A stretch of DNA of 64,000 bases from Branchiostoma floridae (taxonomy: Eukaryota; Chordata; Leptocardii; Amphioxiformes; Branchiostomatidae): the NCBI RefSeq assembly GCF_000003815.2, contig NC_049987.1, forward strand, positions 24,784,746-24,848,745, in the 5' to 3' direction. Position numbers and translations under genes: made by a program. The notes under the pieces were generated by a model that worked only from the letters and a program-made list of their open reading frames with translations, did not search any database and was not told where the DNA came from. Shown one piece after another: positions 58,701 to 60,539 of the stretch. Numbering within the stretch: position 1 is the stretch's first letter; each line of letters opens with the position of its first letter.

Positions 58701-60539
58701 CATCACAAAGTGATGGGGAGGGCAAAACAGGTCAAGAGCGACCTTTACAAGTTGCCACAAATTAAAGTACATGCCGAAAGTTACTTTTCCACTCGCTACT
58801 TTCTACAAATTAAATGGAATGCAAATTCCAGTTCTCAGTCTAAAAGTAACTGTTCGGGATAATTGAGCATTGAGCCTATTGGATTATTTTGTCTGTGTAT
58901 GCATTGCACAGCAAACCTTGGGCTAACTCAGCAGTAATAATGTGCGCACACACGACCGGTAATAAAAACTCAGACCAGGTCCTTTCCTGGATTAGAGTTT
59001 TCCTGTCTGGGGATGTGTCTCGTTTTTATCGCTCTAAGCCATCTTCCGTCAGATATATCTTTTGTAACGGCTTTTCATTGCCTTTGCAGGACTGGAAATT
59101 ACATTTATATTACCGGGGGGAAATAAAATGTAGCCGTGTGGTCACCGAGCAATTTAGGAGCCTGTCTGCGGTCTATAAATTAGACAGCGATGAAGGTTTG
59201 GGCCGGGCACTAAAAGGGCAGCTTACTAGCAGAAATGTCAGAAAGGAAGAAAATCTACACAAGATGATGGCTTCTTAAGGAACTGGATAGAGTTTGGGAA
59301 TCGTCAGATGTTTCAGTGTTACTACGAAAAGGTAGTGGATGCTGTCTGAATTGTCTGACCAAAATTCAGTTGCTTGAGTAATCGTGTCTTATTACCTGGA
59401 TGTCTAACTTTCATCAACAAAGAAAATATATGTCTGAGATTGATACTAACCAGTTTTAATCTGGAAATTGATAATCGGTTTCTTGCAAGACTGAAACAAT
59501 TTATAATTAGCTGTCTTCTGTATCAAGCTTAGTTAGATTACGCAAAGGCAAAACCTTACAGAATCGTCAGGAAACAACTAGAATCTACGTCTGAAATTAA
59601 ACGTTTCTTACATCACAGAGATGCCAACTGTTCTTTTTCATCAAGGTTAGTGGAAAACAAGGATTACTCAAAGAAAAAAACATTCGCAGCGAAAGAAATT
59701 TAAAAAAAAAAAAAAGAGTGAAAATCTACTTCTGAAATTGATAACTGTTTCTTTCATCTCAGAGATGCTGTCTTTTTTAAACTTCCAATCTTTAATTTTT
59801 TCACCAAGCTTAGTTAGAAAACAAGGATTACTCAAGGACAAACCCTTGCCGATAATTGCCCAGGGCAACCGCCGAGACGCTCTGATGACCAACCACAGAG
59901 GCGTCTGGCGACGTGGAATTGATTGTACAGAGTTCAATGTCAAATGGCTATACATCTGTATCTGGCCTTGAATACCTCTCATTGAACTGTGGACGCCAAC
60001 TTCCAGACCAATTTGAAAGAAAAGATCTCGAAAAAGGATTTATAGCAGAAAATTGTGCTTCTCGTTGATTGAACTTTATGAATGTATTGTATTCACTGCA
60101 AAGAAAACGTTTGAATGTCTATAGTAACTTGAAAGGTCCTCTGTGGTAGAAGACAATGCTGGAAAAGTTAAACTGTAATTTCCAACACAAAAATTGGACT
60201 TGATGCAACTTATCATCCACGGAGTCACTTTTCCAGTTTGTCTGTATTGTCCACAACTTGCACTTTGCATGTTCTCAATAGGAGTTCATGGACAATCTGA
60301 GACAATGGCAGCCAATGACATGGCAAATTGGTTGCAAATGTTTGTCAATATTGTTCACAACTTATACTTGCATTTTCCTAATAGGAGTTCATGGACAACC
60401 TGAGACAATGGCAGCCGAGCATCGAGGCAGTGAACGACCTGGCCCAGAAGCTCATCTCGGATTACAGTAACGACGACACCAGCAAGATCAAACAGATGAT
60501 CGATCGCATCAACGGCAGGTGGCAGCAGCTGAACAACAG
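16609..60539 (+). CDS. DMD: Dystrophin (DMD/UTRN family), internal rod-domain part of a multi-exon gene
   Basis: Eleven GT-AG exons join to one open frame of 1904 coding bases (about 634 codons) with no start or stop codon in view. The protein is a chain of spectrin-like triple-helical repeats that follows the human dystrophin rod from the end of repeat 16 through repeat 21. Diagnostic matches include MIIKQK at the end of the exon-51 equivalent, RIQ-QWDE at the start of 53 and NLRQWQ at the start of 54. Exon lengths against remembered human values are 173/173, 151/148, 176/176, 148/148, 150/150, 192/186, 226/(102+109), 203/233, 118/118, 212/212 and 155/155, with the same phases. Dystrophin links cortical actin to the membrane dystroglycan complex; in mammals repeats 16-17 also bind nNOS. 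The actin-binding N-terminus and the WW/EF/ZZ C-terminus lie outside. It is probably the pre-duplication ancestor of vertebrate dystrophin and utrophin, so the symbol is an orthology statement, not a locus name. Confidence 0.93.
16782..19135 (+). other. Dystrophin intron between exon equivalents 43 and 44
   Basis: This 2354-base intron has GTAAG and CAG ends. The first ~1.1 kb is unremarkable AT-rich sequence. 17220-17560 is slightly richer in GC. From about 17880 the intron turns into the repeated acceptor array described separately. Confidence 0.88.
17886..19090 (+). repeat. Tandem array of partial exon 44 copies with acceptors (nine copies plus one degenerate)
   Basis: Exon-like starts follow CAG at 18057, 18164, 18284, 18404, 18526, 18646, 18768, 18895 and 19014, with the true exon at 19136. 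Spacing is 107-127 bases. A more decayed member follows CCCCGCAG at 17905. Each unit carries ~50 bases of intron (GATACTAACGAATAAAACTA type), a pyrimidine tract, CAG and the first ~70 bases of the exon (from TCGCTTTAAGAAGTCACTGG). Most units then read TCC TGT TGA, so splicing to them would end translation after about 22 codons; the 18646 copy stays open slightly longer. None has a donor at the exon end. The units are nearly identical, so they are recent or kept alike by unequal exchange. Confidence 0.92.
19136..19286 (+). CDS. DMD: Dystrophin exon equivalent to human exon 44 (start of rod repeat 17)
   Basis: The acceptor is TTGTCCTTGCAG before 19136 and the donor is GTAAG at 19287. The exon is 151 nt (human exon 44 is 148), phase 2 in and phase 0 out. 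It reads RFKKSLAHWQQFHCDMRDL, then TSWLNEAERMVQDT, then EKARAAQK. Human reads RFDRSVEKWRRFHYDI then FNQWLTEAEQFL, so this is helix A and part of B of repeat 17, which in mammals contributes to nNOS binding. This is the tenth and only complete member of a series: nine partial copies of its acceptor and first ~70 bases precede it (see 18057-19090). In those copies the frame usually hits TGA just after the shared segment, while here TCCTGG TTG AAC stays open. Confidence 0.93.
20499..21220 (+). repeat. Four-copy 150-230-base tandem repeat
   Basis: Units share CCCATGCATGACCGATCTTG, GACGTTACTCCCTCAACTAG, GACAGCTTGTTTTCTTGAAG and AGGTGGTCTCGCAAGTTG. Copies start near 20499, 20670, 20816 and 21050; the last two include GGGTCTTGAAATAGTGGCT. 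Confidence 0.88.
21331..21408 (-). mobile_element. SINE body fragment
   Basis: GAAGTCAGGTACCCATTTTT then GGAGTAAGGAAAGTCGTG is the reverse complement of the body of the SINE at 14960-15235. It adjoins a tandem array and the TIR element. Confidence 0.65.
21420..22712. mobile_element. Putative TIR element bounded by AATGTTAGAAAGGTA and CTCTCACCTCTCAAATA
   Basis: The left end reads AATGTTAGAAAGGTACTCTC, ACCTCTCAAATAAACGTACC. The right end carries the reverse complements TATTTGAGAGGTGAGAG and TACCTTTCTAACATT, separated there by a ~25-base palindromic insert (GTTATAC-CACA-GTATAAC type). Subterminal GGTACGTTTATTTT and GGGGGTACTTTTATT motifs are repeated several times at each end. The interior has no coding match; the class is unknown. 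Confidence 0.55.
23258..23606 (+). mobile_element. hAT-like non-autonomous element, second copy
   Basis: It starts CAGGGCTCGAAATACCACCT and ends AGTATTTCGAGCCCTG, flanked by TTACT on both sides (a 5-base duplication as in the first copy). The subterminal regions carry at least seven GTGCAGGTA/TACCTGCAC motifs, probably transposase binding sites, around an AT-rich middle. It matches 539-902 in reverse complement along its length. Confidence 0.85.
23651..23890 (+). repeat. Two-copy ~118-base tandem
   Basis: GGCTGGCTCTCGCAGCAACT, AGTGATCTCGATCCAG and CTGAAGAGCTAGTC-TCCAC recur once. The second copy is continuous with the SINE at 23826-24112. Confidence 0.85.
23826..24112 (-). mobile_element. 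tRNA-derived SINE (second family)
   Basis: On the minus strand TAGTCCAATGGTTAGCGG (A box) and GAGTTGTCGATTCC (B box) head a body containing GCCATGGTCTACTGTCCATT, GGAGCTAGGGGAATTTCCC and CACAACCAGTGGAAGAC. Body copies also occur at 33785-33990, 53120-53312 and 53609-53685. Its 3' end is part of a 118-base tandem (23651-23890). Confidence 0.72.
24420..24850 (+). repeat. Two-copy ~221-base tandem carrying tRNA-like boxes
   Basis: GATCGTTGGGAAGAAT at 24421 recurs at 24642, and the rest follows (GTCGAAGTTTGTTT, AATATAACACT, TTCCTGGAGTC). Copy 1 ends with CTGTAGCTCAACTGGTAGCA and GGTTCCAATAAG, which resemble A and B boxes of a tRNA-derived SINE head. It does not fold as a tRNA. Confidence 0.75.
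24880..25243 (+). mobile_element. 3' end of a CR1/L2-like LINE
   Basis: A short frame (24919-25131) ending in HMSSTDKFIFLMHFYKST and ITKKQEEAELLC looks like the C-terminus of a LINE RT protein. It is followed by TTGTGACCTGTACTTAGC, TTGGGCAAAGCTGTACAG, AAAGGTC and a TTCATTCATTCATT tail. The rest of the element is absent. Confidence 0.62.
26268..26585 (+). repeat. Two-copy ~160-base tandem
   Basis: ATTGAGTATGCAGCTTTGAC, GCCAAGGAAAGGATCG and ACTGTTTCTTGATGTG recur with changes, once from about 26270 and once from about 26420. Confidence 0.82.
27120..27480 (+). repeat. Interspersed short repeat, three copies
   Basis: GGGTTTTCAGCCGTTACTCT, GATGTGAAAGACGATTGAGG recurs near 27355 and 27417 as GGGTTTTCAGCCATTGCTC and GGGTTTGCAGTCGTTGCTC, each followed by TGAAAGACAATT-AGGAGTG. 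Confidence 0.75.
27190..27310. mobile_element. Single arm of the foldback element
   Basis: It reads GAAAGGACAACCTCAAGCCA, ACCGTTCACACTTC, ACACTGGAGCCGCG and GCCAACACGCAAACG, matching the reverse complement of 52140-52240 and extending the family terminus to CTTGAGGTTGTCC. The other arm is absent. Confidence 0.65.
28020..28430 (+). repeat. Three partial copies of exon 45 acceptor and start
   Basis: Acceptor-like CATAG followed by AAATTGCAAGACGGGAT occurs at 28066, 28242 and 28395 before the true exon at 28522. The copied exon parts are about 20, 60 and 40 bases, then diverge. The 28242 copy continues in frame through the EGLNAN codons and then meets a stop. Intron parts of the unit (TTTGCTGTCTCTTACTTTG type) are also repeated. 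Confidence 0.9.
28522..28697 (+). CDS. DMD: Dystrophin exon equivalent to human exon 45 (rod repeat 17)
   Basis: The acceptor is TTATTTTCCATAG before 28522 and the donor is GTCAGT at 28698. The exon is 176 nt, identical in length to human exon 45, phase 0 in and phase 2 out. It reads KLQDGIEKHRKQVEGLNANG, then EIVEQC, then DATLLREKLDGLNRRWRVLC, then AEVNDRKE. Human reads ELQDGIGQ, RTLNATGEEIIQQ, DASILQEKLGSLNLRWQEVC. This is one of the strongest alignments in the window and fixes the gene as dystrophin family. Three partial copies of the acceptor and exon start lie upstream (28066, 28242, 28395). The intron that follows is the longest in view. Confidence 0.95.
29929..30760 (+). repeat. Two-copy ~325-base tandem with a shorter trailing repeat
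   Basis: GGTGCAAATGTAGTATTGCA at 29928 recurs at 30256 and the rest follows (GGAATCTACCCTCTAAGCTG, TAAATGCAG, GCATCCAATCAAATAATGTT). A ~155-base unit (GTTGAATTGAAATGTCT type) repeats from about 30560 to 30760. Confidence 0.88.
31335..31690 (+). repeat. Three-copy ~120-base tandem
   Basis: TAACATTGTAAATTTATGTT, ATCTGTCATTTTAAGCTCAG, TGTCATCAATTTTGTATGTC and AAATCAGATATTTTGGACC recur three times with few changes. Confidence 0.93.
31913..32058 (+). mobile_element. Possible hAT-like element end, cut by the assembly gap
   Basis: CAGGGTTGGACAAGTTTTC followed by several CACTTGTCC, TTGGGCAAGTA and CTTGCCCGAA motifs resembles a hAT terminus with subterminal repeats. The rest is hidden by the gap at 32059. 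Confidence 0.45.
32059..32158. other. Assembly gap (100 Ns)
   Basis: Exactly 100 Ns follow a hAT-like terminus and lie between two copies of a ~65-base direct repeat, suggesting that repeats stopped the assembly. Confidence 0.99.
32380..33190 (+). repeat. Degenerate tandem, about five units
   Basis: AATTTGAAG-TCACAAATC, GTAGCATATGAATTTGTTG, TCCGCATCC-TGCTTGGTTC and ATTGTCAGAGACTAGAAATC recur at intervals of about 110-200 bases from 32380 to 33150, with G-rich runs (e.g. 32461-32472). Confidence 0.8.
33785..33990 (+). mobile_element. SINE body copy (second family)
   Basis: It contains GCTCACCCAGCTACACGCTG, AGCCATGGTCTACTGTTC, GGAATTTCCCAG, TGTCACAACCAGTGAAAGAA and AGCTAAACTGGTTTGAGA, in the order of the SINE at 23826-24112. 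The tRNA-like head is missing. Confidence 0.7.
35850..37630 (+). repeat. Long degenerate tandem field, ten or more units
   Basis: Shared blocks are TTTATCATCTGTCACTG, AACATTCTTCAGGAGGATAT, TCTGATTTCTTCTTTCTTGG, TTGTCTCAATCTCTAATCGG and GGAAGCTG-GAGATGTGATGT. From 36720 a variant with AGCATCTTTTGACAGGAG and AAGTGGGTATTTCGAGCA takes over. Unit lengths are 130-200 bases. Long minus-strand open frames here (e.g. 37353-37799) are by-products. Confidence 0.85.
37750..38200 (+). repeat. Three-copy ~160-base tandem
   Basis: TTTACCTGG-TG-AGAGGTGT, ATCTGTTTGATGA-GGAAC and AAATGATG-GAGAGAAAGTAG recur at about 37760, 37918 and 38078. Confidence 0.88.
38200..39780 (+). repeat. ~150-base tandem array, about 11 copies
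   Basis: GGTCGGACTTTCAAATTTGT, CTTATCGCCCCTGCAATG, CATATCTCGATAACTAAAAC, ATTTGGTTTCTGAACTATGT and ACAGATCTGTCTATGG recur. ACTTTCAAATT-type motifs lie near 38220, 38331, 38511, 38650, 38793, 38938, 39089, 39236, 39380, 39520 and 39708. Confidence 0.93.
41049..41240 (+). repeat. TATG/GATGAT microsatellites around a CpG-rich insert
   Basis: (TATG)n near 41072-41090 is followed by GACGGGAGACCTGGCGCATC, CCCCGTCTTGTAATTAGCC, CACCCCGTAAGGGGCGG and ATCACCCCGTCGTGTG, then GATGATGATGATGATG and TATGTATG. The insert contains a short CCCCGTAAGGGG hairpin and looks like a dispersed repeat of unknown class. Confidence 0.5.
42590..42900 (+). repeat. Two-copy ~225-base degenerate repeat
   Basis: CTACCTGCATTGGTG, TTTCTTCTTTGTTTTGAAAG and GAATCACTG recur as CTACCTGCAATCAGTG, CCTCCTTTGTTTTGAAAGG and AATTACTG. 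Confidence 0.6.
43095..43310 (-). mobile_element. Dispersed repeat fragment, second copy
   Basis: It matches 1002-1140 and extends it with AGGTCTGCTTTCAGCAGGC and TTGACACAGTGTCTTCCC. The minus strand reads as a decayed protein segment with stops. Probably LINE-derived; class unknown. Confidence 0.5.
44109..44170 (+). repeat. Diverged single unit of the 56-base family
   Basis: CTATCTATATAACTAGCTGG, TATGTTATGCTGAAGGGCAG and TCATATGCCGACTATGCGGC align with the 62121-62178 unit. It is isolated in intron sequence. Confidence 0.5.
45030..45370 (+). repeat. Two-copy ~167-base tandem
   Basis: TTGGTACATCTCTTTAATCA, CTTCAGATTCATGTAT, CACCCGGCGGTATTA and TTTTTGTGCCCAGGACT occur at about 45042 and 45212 onward. 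Confidence 0.92.
45713..45914. mobile_element. Diverged TA-flanked palindromic MITE
   Basis: The ends are TACTGTCAATGC and CTACATTTACAGTA. The interior contains GTGGTTTTATGTTCGCAG and CCGCTACCACGAAATTAAA motifs. Several CpG sites of the family have become TpG or CpA, suggesting an older, methylation-decayed copy. Confidence 0.8.
45955..46036 (+). mobile_element. LINE 3' tail with (ATTC)n
   Basis: GCTGCTATACATACTTTGTG, TTGATCAAATAAACC and a CATTCATTCATTCATTCA tail resemble the 3' ends of CR1/L2-like LINEs. No coding part remains. Confidence 0.5.
46349..46496 (+). CDS. DMD: Dystrophin exon equivalent to human exon 46 (start of rod repeat 18)
   Basis: The acceptor is CTTTCCTGACCAG before 46349 and the first donor is GTAAG at 46497. 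The exon is 148 nt, exactly the human exon 46 length, phase 2 in and phase 0 out. It reads RLEEASMQTEEFQEEIDELL, then FWLEDTEGILNKQVCP, then DQLEEALEKVK. Human reads RLEEQKNILSEFQRDLNEFV, LWLEEADN, QQLKEKLEQVK. The last ~80 bases plus donor are repeated in 90-base steps downstream. I chose the first donor because it gives the human length and keeps the frame; reading on, the frame stops at 46560-46562. Confidence 0.94.
46415..46895 (+). repeat. 90-base tandem array of exon 46 end plus donor (about six units)
   Basis: GAGGGCATCC recurs at 46425, 46515, 46604, 46694, 46784 and 46874. Steps are 90 bases, with one of 89. Units 1-5 contain the exon end (GAGGAAGCTCTGGAGAAAG) and a GTAAG donor; the sixth is cut after AACAAGCAG. 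The array mixes exon (~80 bases) and intron (~10 bases, ACACAGACAGAC). The odd 89-base step shifts the frame, so from the true exon the reading stops at 46562; later units are open in another frame. Confidence 0.93.
46497..48073 (+). other. Two short dystrophin introns (46/47 and 47/48) around exon 47 equivalent
   Basis: The first intron (46497-47332, 836 bases) opens with the 90-base donor copies of exon 46, then carries plain AT-rich sequence from 46920. The second (47483-48073, 591 bases) has GTCAGT and CTCCAG ends and no repeat or element I can identify. Confidence 0.85.
47333..47482 (+). CDS. DMD: Dystrophin exon equivalent to human exon 47 (rod repeat 18)
   Basis: The acceptor is TTCTAATTTTAAAG before 47333 and the donor is GTCAGT at 47483. 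The exon is 150 nt (human exon 47 is 150), phase 0 at both ends. It reads DKENDLGSRQDNVNTINQTG, then NRIMTTPGASKALVSNVKKK, then VDNLNTRWLT. Human has LPLRQGILKQLNETG and ENKLKQTNLQW at matching positions, so sequence identity is lower than in the flanking exons, but order, phase and length agree. It is one of three exons here (with 43 and 49/50) for which I see no duplicated edge. Confidence 0.9.
48074..48265 (+). CDS. DMD: Dystrophin exon equivalent to human exon 48 (repeat 18/19 boundary)
   Basis: The acceptor is TTTCCTACCTCTCCAG before 48074 and the donor is GTAGG at 48266. The exon is 192 nt against 186 in human, phase 0 at both ends. It reads VTPEIPQKRRGLQDQLHFCR, then TFLEELEELLVWMAHTMQLL, ending VIIDPK. 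Human reads VSRALPEKQGEIEAQ then LEEQLNHLLLWLSPIRNQL. Its 3' part is copied twice downstream (48313-48426 and 48480-48580). The first of these copies encodes the same amino acids and keeps a GT; neither has an obvious acceptor. Confidence 0.92.
48313..48600 (+). repeat. Two partial copies of exon 48 end
   Basis: 48313-48426 repeats the exon from GAGCTTCTGGTGTGGATGG to the CCAAAG end, followed by GTGATC. Its only changes are synonymous. 48480-48580 repeats the same start but loses the final segment (TCTGATGCTCAGGTCATC) and the donor. Both lie just after the true donor at 48266. Confidence 0.9.
49697..49907. mobile_element. Well-preserved TA-flanked palindromic MITE
   Basis: The ends are TACTGTAAATGTAG and TAAATGCATTTACAGTA. 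The interior has GTTCGCGGTTTTCGCGGTG and CCACCGCGAAAAGTCC motifs with most CpGs intact. It can fold over nearly its whole length. It lies in the intron before exon 49/50. Confidence 0.85.
51755..51980 (+). CDS. DMD: Dystrophin exon equivalent to human exons 49+50 fused (rod repeat 19, towards hinge 3)
   Basis: The acceptor is TCCCTCTGTCTACAG before 51755 and the donor is GTAAGT at 51981. The exon is 226 nt, phase 0 in and phase 1 out. Human exons 49 and 50 together are 211 nt with the same in and out phases. It reads TMKDALTARQSNVDNVNLTY, then DYVRDKIRKLNADWAKIRYM, then AANLRPTSDSDVESLVMEQR. The RKLNADWAKI segment matches human RKLEDLSSEWKAV, which starts human exon 50; here there is no intron before it. 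A foldback repeat begins 16 bases into the following intron. Confidence 0.92.
51997..52219. mobile_element. Foldback element with ~95-base inverted arms
   Basis: The left arm (CCAACCGTTCACACTCATC, CCGCATGTTCCCC, ACCAACACACAACAAA) is mirrored by the right arm (TTTGTTGTGTGTTGGT, GGGGAACATGCGG, GTACGGTTGG). The loop is short. It starts 16 bases after the exon 49/50 donor. A single arm of the same family lies at 27190-27310. Confidence 0.82.
52591..52760 (-). mobile_element. CR1-like LINE 3' UTR with (TCAAA)n tail
   Basis: Read on the minus strand, GGGCTAGCCCTTGATAATAG, CCTCAGGCTAGTTGGG and ACAGCCGAATAAATCAAATC lead into four TCAAA units. This is a typical CR1-type end; the coding region is missing. 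Confidence 0.65.
53120..53312 (+). mobile_element. SINE body copy (second family)
   Basis: CTCACCTGACATGCATGCTA, CTAGACCATGGTTCACTG, GGGGAATTTCCCAGGCAC and TGAGCTGAACTGGTTTAG follow the order of the family body. It is headless and lies in the intron before exon 51. Confidence 0.7.
53557..53608 (+). repeat. Partial copy of exon 51 acceptor and start
   Basis: CCTTTTATCGCAG followed by GGTCTATGGAGGAGATGG and ~25 more exon bases is repeated 141 bases before the true exon (53706), with three substitutions visible (AAATGCC against ACCGCT). Between the two lies the 3' end of a SINE family that is also found complete at 53120-53312. Confidence 0.9.
53609..53685 (+). mobile_element. SINE 3' fragment between two exon 51 starts
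   Basis: GTCTTCTCTGTAACAACAAG, AGCTCTTCAGTTAGC and AACTGGTTTCG match the 3' part of the SINE at 53120-53312. It separates the partial exon 51 copy from the true exon. Confidence 0.65.
53706..53908 (+). CDS. DMD: Dystrophin exon equivalent to human exon 51 (hinge 3 region and start of repeat 20)
   Basis: The acceptor is CATCTTTTATCGCAG before 53706 and the donor is GTGAG at 53909. The exon is 203 nt (human 233, a difference of ten codons), phase 1 in and phase 0 out. It reads RSMEEMETARIEVGAMHARA, then PDFDKSVAELRDWLMLLDHM, then LKSQIVTVGDVEEIEEMIIK, ending QK. The human exon 51 end reads ADFNRAWTELTDWLSLLDQV then GDLEDINEMIIKQK, an unmistakable match. The part facing hinge 3 is divergent and lacks the proline-rich character of the vertebrate hinge. 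A partial copy of the acceptor and first ~47 exon bases sits just upstream (53557-53608). Confidence 0.94.
54220..54912 (+). repeat. 56-base minisatellite, about 11 copies, with higher-order pattern
   Basis: The unit is CAGCTACATAGATACAGATA, CAGAAGCTGGTGTGTTACAC, CAAAGGGCAGTTATAG. Variants (GCGTTACAC, GTGTTGCAC with CAATTATAACAG) alternate in a recurring order, so blocks of several units were copied together. Single related units are at 44109-44170 and 62121-62178. Confidence 0.93.
55590..55825 (+). repeat. Degenerate copies of exon 52 acceptor and start
   Basis: Near 55762-55825, TGTCTTAGAATTGACCCC and then CATCTTAAACGATCTTGACG mirror the true TGTCTTAGAAATAACCCC and ACCGTCTTAAACGACC. Near 55590-55642, GTCTTAGCAATCAATCAGTG, CGCACAG and TTGACCTTGATGTGCAG mirror the same region more weakly. 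The first copy has lost its AG. Confidence 0.7.
56015..56132 (+). CDS. DMD: Dystrophin exon equivalent to human exon 52 (rod repeat 20)
   Basis: The acceptor is TGTCTTTCCTCCACAG before 56015 and the donor is GTAAG at 56133. The exon is 118 nt, identical to human exon 52, phase 0 in and phase 1 out. It reads TVLNDLDVKKPQLDTVVAAG, then RRLIQTADTDSDKQLLKEK. Human reads ATMQDLEQRRPQLEELITAA. The final G joins TT of the next exon to make Val. Two degenerate copies of the acceptor region and first ~25 exon bases can be seen upstream, near 55590-55642 and 55762-55825. Confidence 0.93.
56133..58002 (+). other. Dystrophin intron between exon equivalents 52 and 53
   Basis: This 1870-base intron is plain for the first ~450 bases. 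From about 56640 it consists of successive copies of a unit made of intron sequence, acceptor and exon 53 start. Confidence 0.88.
56640..58002 (+). repeat. Array of exon 53 acceptor-side copies (seven)
   Basis: CAG followed by TTGACAGAATACAGGAAC or close variants begins exon-like sequence at 56918, 57086, 57243, 57367, 57532, 57715 and 57879, before the true exon at 58003. The copied part reaches up to ~95 bases, ending in CACCACTGG. It then passes into intron sequence containing ATTCC-TTGCATGTCGTTC. No copy has a donor at the true exon end; reading on from the 57243 copy gives a stop at once. The older members (56918, 57086) are the most diverged. Confidence 0.92.
58003..58214 (+). CDS. DMD: Dystrophin exon equivalent to human exon 53 (end of repeat 20, start of repeat 21)
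   Basis: The acceptor is TATCTTCCCTTCCAG before 58003 and the donor is GTCTGT, a weak sequence, at 58215. The exon is 212 nt, identical to human exon 53, phase 1 in and phase 0 out. It reads VDRIQEQWDEASTRVGARKR, then ELDNMLTDCHHWDELREDVS, then RWLEQAEQQVE, ending KQIAQHK. Human reads IERIQNQWDEVQEHLQNRRQ then QLNEML. It is flanked on both sides by copies of its own edges: seven acceptor-side copies upstream (56918-57975) and seven donor-side copies downstream (58230-58677). It is the most heavily duplicated exon here. Confidence 0.94.
58226..58690 (+). repeat. Array of exon 53 donor-side copies (seven)
   Basis: CAGATAGCCCAGCACAAG followed by GTCTGT recurs with exon-like ends at 58270, 58348, 58416, 58473, 58529, 58609 and 58677, after the true end at 58214. 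Units are separated by ACACAGACTAGCACATAG spacers. Reading on past the true donor hits TAG at 58245-58247, so later donors would not be productive. Confidence 0.9.
60205..60313 (+). repeat. Partial copy of exon 54 acceptor and start
   Basis: CTCAATAG followed by GAGTTCATGGACAATCTGAG and CAATGGCAGCC (60282-60313) repeats the true exon start at 60385, 103 bases upstream. The preceding intron segment (GTCTGTATTGTCCACAACTT) is repeated as GTCAATATTGTTCACAACTT. Confidence 0.9.
60385..60539 (+). CDS. DMD: Dystrophin exon equivalent to human exon 54 (rod repeat 21)
   Basis: The acceptor is CATTTTCCTAATAG before 60385 and the donor is GTGAGG at 60540. The exon is 155 nt, identical to human exon 54, phase 0 in and phase 2 out. 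It reads EFMDNLRQWQPSIEAVNDLA, then QKLISDYSNDDTSKIKQMID, then RINGRWQQLNN. Human reads QLAKDLRQWQTNVDVANDLA then LKLLRDYSADDTRKVHMI. One partial copy of acceptor plus 32 exon bases lies about 100 bases upstream. The expected next exon (human 55, starting VSEREAALEE) was not found before the end of the window. Confidence 0.94.

Larger units (their letters stand above)
58215..60384 (+). other. Dystrophin intron between exon equivalents 53 and 54
   Basis: This 2170-base intron opens with donor-side copies of exon 53. 58890-59280 is a high-complexity island. 59440-59830 contains two loosely related stretches and a poly-A run (59701-59715). The last 200 bases repeat the exon 54 acceptor. Confidence 0.87.

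Noticed and set aside
58889-59278. 129-codon open frame after exon 53
   Set aside because: No domain, no splice evidence, and not in the phase needed for dystrophin.
16609-60539. Naming the gene utrophin rather than dystrophin
   Set aside because: An invertebrate single-copy gene would be co-orthologous to both; exon lengths and motifs were compared with dystrophin because I recall them best, so no claim against utrophin is made.
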